A stretch of DNA of 28,190 nt, from the NCBI GenBank assembly GCA_018401055.1, contig JAGYLB010000124.1, positions 1 through 28,190 of the forward strand. The letters are read 5' to 3'. Positions 27,452-28,190 of the stretch are shown one piece after another; position 1 is the stretch's first letter, and each line of letters opens with the position of its first letter. The position numbers were made by a program, and so were the translations under genes. The DNA is from Roseicyclus sp. (GTDB taxonomy: Bacteria > Pseudomonadota > Alphaproteobacteria > Rhodobacterales > Rhodobacteraceae). The notes beneath the pieces are model-generated. The model made no database searches. It was not told the DNA's origin and saw only the letters and a list, made by a program, of their open reading frames with translations.

Positions 27452-27962
27452 ATGCCTGAAGGCATTACTCGCCAGCCGGCGACCGGCCGCCTGATGCGCG
27501 CTTTCAGGTGATGGGGCCAGACGGGGCCCGCCTCCGTCTGCTGCTTGGCAGATACGACCGCCGGCCTGCGCGGCGAAGTTGTCGCTGTCGTCGCCGTTGG
27601 GGCCTGCCTTCACGCCGACCTGCGATCTGCCAAGCACCCGCCGAGCTTTGCGGACCAAACCGCTCTTCGACGAAAAAGGGATCGACGAAATCCTCTGCGT
27701 TTCGGTCAATGATGCGCACGTCATGCGGCTGTGGGGCGAAACGACCGGCGCCACAGCGGCGGGGATCACGATGTTGGCCGACGGCGATGCGTCCTTCACC
27801 AAGGCCATCGGCCTCAACTTCGACAAGCCCGAGGTTGGCTTCCATGACCGCTCTCGCCGCTATGCGCTGGTGGCCGAGGACGGAATCGTTACAGTTCTCA
27901 ACCTCGAGAAGCCCGGCGAATGCGCGATCTCGACCGGCGAGGAATTGCTCGCGTCGCTGTGA
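27452..27962 (+). CDS. Prx5-type peroxiredoxin, copy 2 (N-terminal half heavily frameshifted)
   Basis: A tandem paralogue of copy 1. The start MPEGIT is 2 bases after the copy 1 stop. Between 27470 and 27670 the protein is recoverable only by changing frame several times: [13 protein letters not shown], then VVAVVAV, then FTPTC (peroxidatic Cys), then [14 protein letters not shown]. From about 27655 it is clean: [65 protein letters not shown]. The C-terminus supplies the family residues that copy 1 has lost. The arrangement suggests a duplicated peroxiredoxin operon. Whether copy 2 is functional depends on whether the breaks are real. Confidence 0.8.
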
Positions 27963-28190
27963 TCGCCACCGGATGGCCGGCCAGCCTACCTATCCGGTCC
28001 ATCTTGGACGCCAGCGCCACGTCGAGGTTGCTGATGCCACCCACGTCATGCGTGGTCAGCGTGACCTCGACCGTCTTGTAGACGTTGAACCATTCGGGAT
28101 GGTGGTTCATGTGCTCGGCCACCAGCGCAACACGCGTCATCCAGCCAAACGCCTCGTTGAAATCGCCAAAGGCGAAGCGCTTGGTGATTG
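27898..28190 (-). CDS. phhB: Pterin-4a-carbinolamine dehydratase, partial
   Basis: The gene enters from the right edge (upstream part missing) and reads [20 protein letters not shown], then [34 protein letters not shown], and [16 protein letters not shown] is the catalytic signature of the family (the tandem His region), and the C-terminal HDVGGIS is also diagnostic. The enzyme recycles tetrahydropterin for phenylalanine hydroxylase. The family normally ends near 27985. The open frame instead continues about 90 bases, entering the convergent peroxiredoxin gene, so a further break near 27985 is likely. It fits functionally with hmgA, 10 kb away. Confidence 0.88.
   Translation of the reverse strand, partial: ITKRFAFGDFNEAFGWMTRVALVAEHMNHHPEWFNVYKTVEVTLTTHDVGGISNLDVALASKMDRIGRLAGHPVAITATRAIPRRSRSRIRRASRG

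Noticed and set aside
27314..27845. Minus-strand open frames opposite the peroxiredoxins
   Set aside because: They mirror the peroxiredoxin coding sequence and show no independent motif. They stay open partly because of the frame breaks on the plus strand.
1..28190. CRISPR arrays, insertion sequences, prophage genes, tRNA or rRNA
   Set aside because: No repeated 25-40 base units with spacers, no transposase or integrase motifs, and no tRNA-like cloverleaf or rRNA stretch was recognised on either strand by eye.

Overview
The window looks like chromosomal DNA of a Rhodobacterales (Rhodobacteraceae/Roseobacter-type) alphaproteobacterium. The G+C is high, operons are packed with ATGA-type start/stop overlaps, and an ECF sigma factor/ChrR anti-sigma pair is divergent from a flavin oxidoreductase-DUF1365-transporter-SDR operon, a layout I recall from Rhodobacter sphaeroides. 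No phage, insertion sequence, CRISPR array, rRNA or tRNA was seen.

Layout. 1-4363 (minus): a branched-chain amino acid type ABC importer (LivM fragment, LivH, LivG), a small membrane protein and a FadD-like acyl-CoA ligase. 4560-7182 (plus): a hybrid PAS sensor kinase and an OmpR-type response regulator, divergent from the ligase. 7192-10497: a lower-GC HNH nuclease with a possible PUA-like N-terminus, an M20 amidohydrolase, a histidine-phosphatase-fold protein and a DUF3775 protein. 10590-16056: the singlet-oxygen type RpoE-ChrR locus with its divergent four-gene operon, served by two back-to-back candidate sigma-E promoters. 16202-18934 (plus): homogentisate dioxygenase, an MBL-fold hydrolase and two small membrane proteins. 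18931-23048: yaaA, an AI-2E family permease and recQ. 23277-24780: an orphan TRAP solute-binding protein and a small exported protein, sharing a convergent terminator. 25085-28190: rsmD with a ferredoxin-reductase-like flavoprotein, two tandem Prx5-type peroxiredoxins, and a pterin carbinolamine dehydratase that runs off the right edge.

Two things dominate. First, about 30 reading-frame breaks interrupt otherwise well-conserved genes (at least 8 in recQ alone), while other stretches are clean. This looks more like uncorrected indel errors in the assembly than real decay, and I give each broken gene as one span with its break points. Second, the window is rich in oxidative-stress functions (RpoE/ChrR regulon, YaaA, two peroxiredoxins, a flavoprotein reductase). 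The most interesting biological anomaly is that this ChrR has Ser and Ala where the two zinc-binding cysteines of the anti-sigma domain should be, while its C-terminal cupin ligands are intact.
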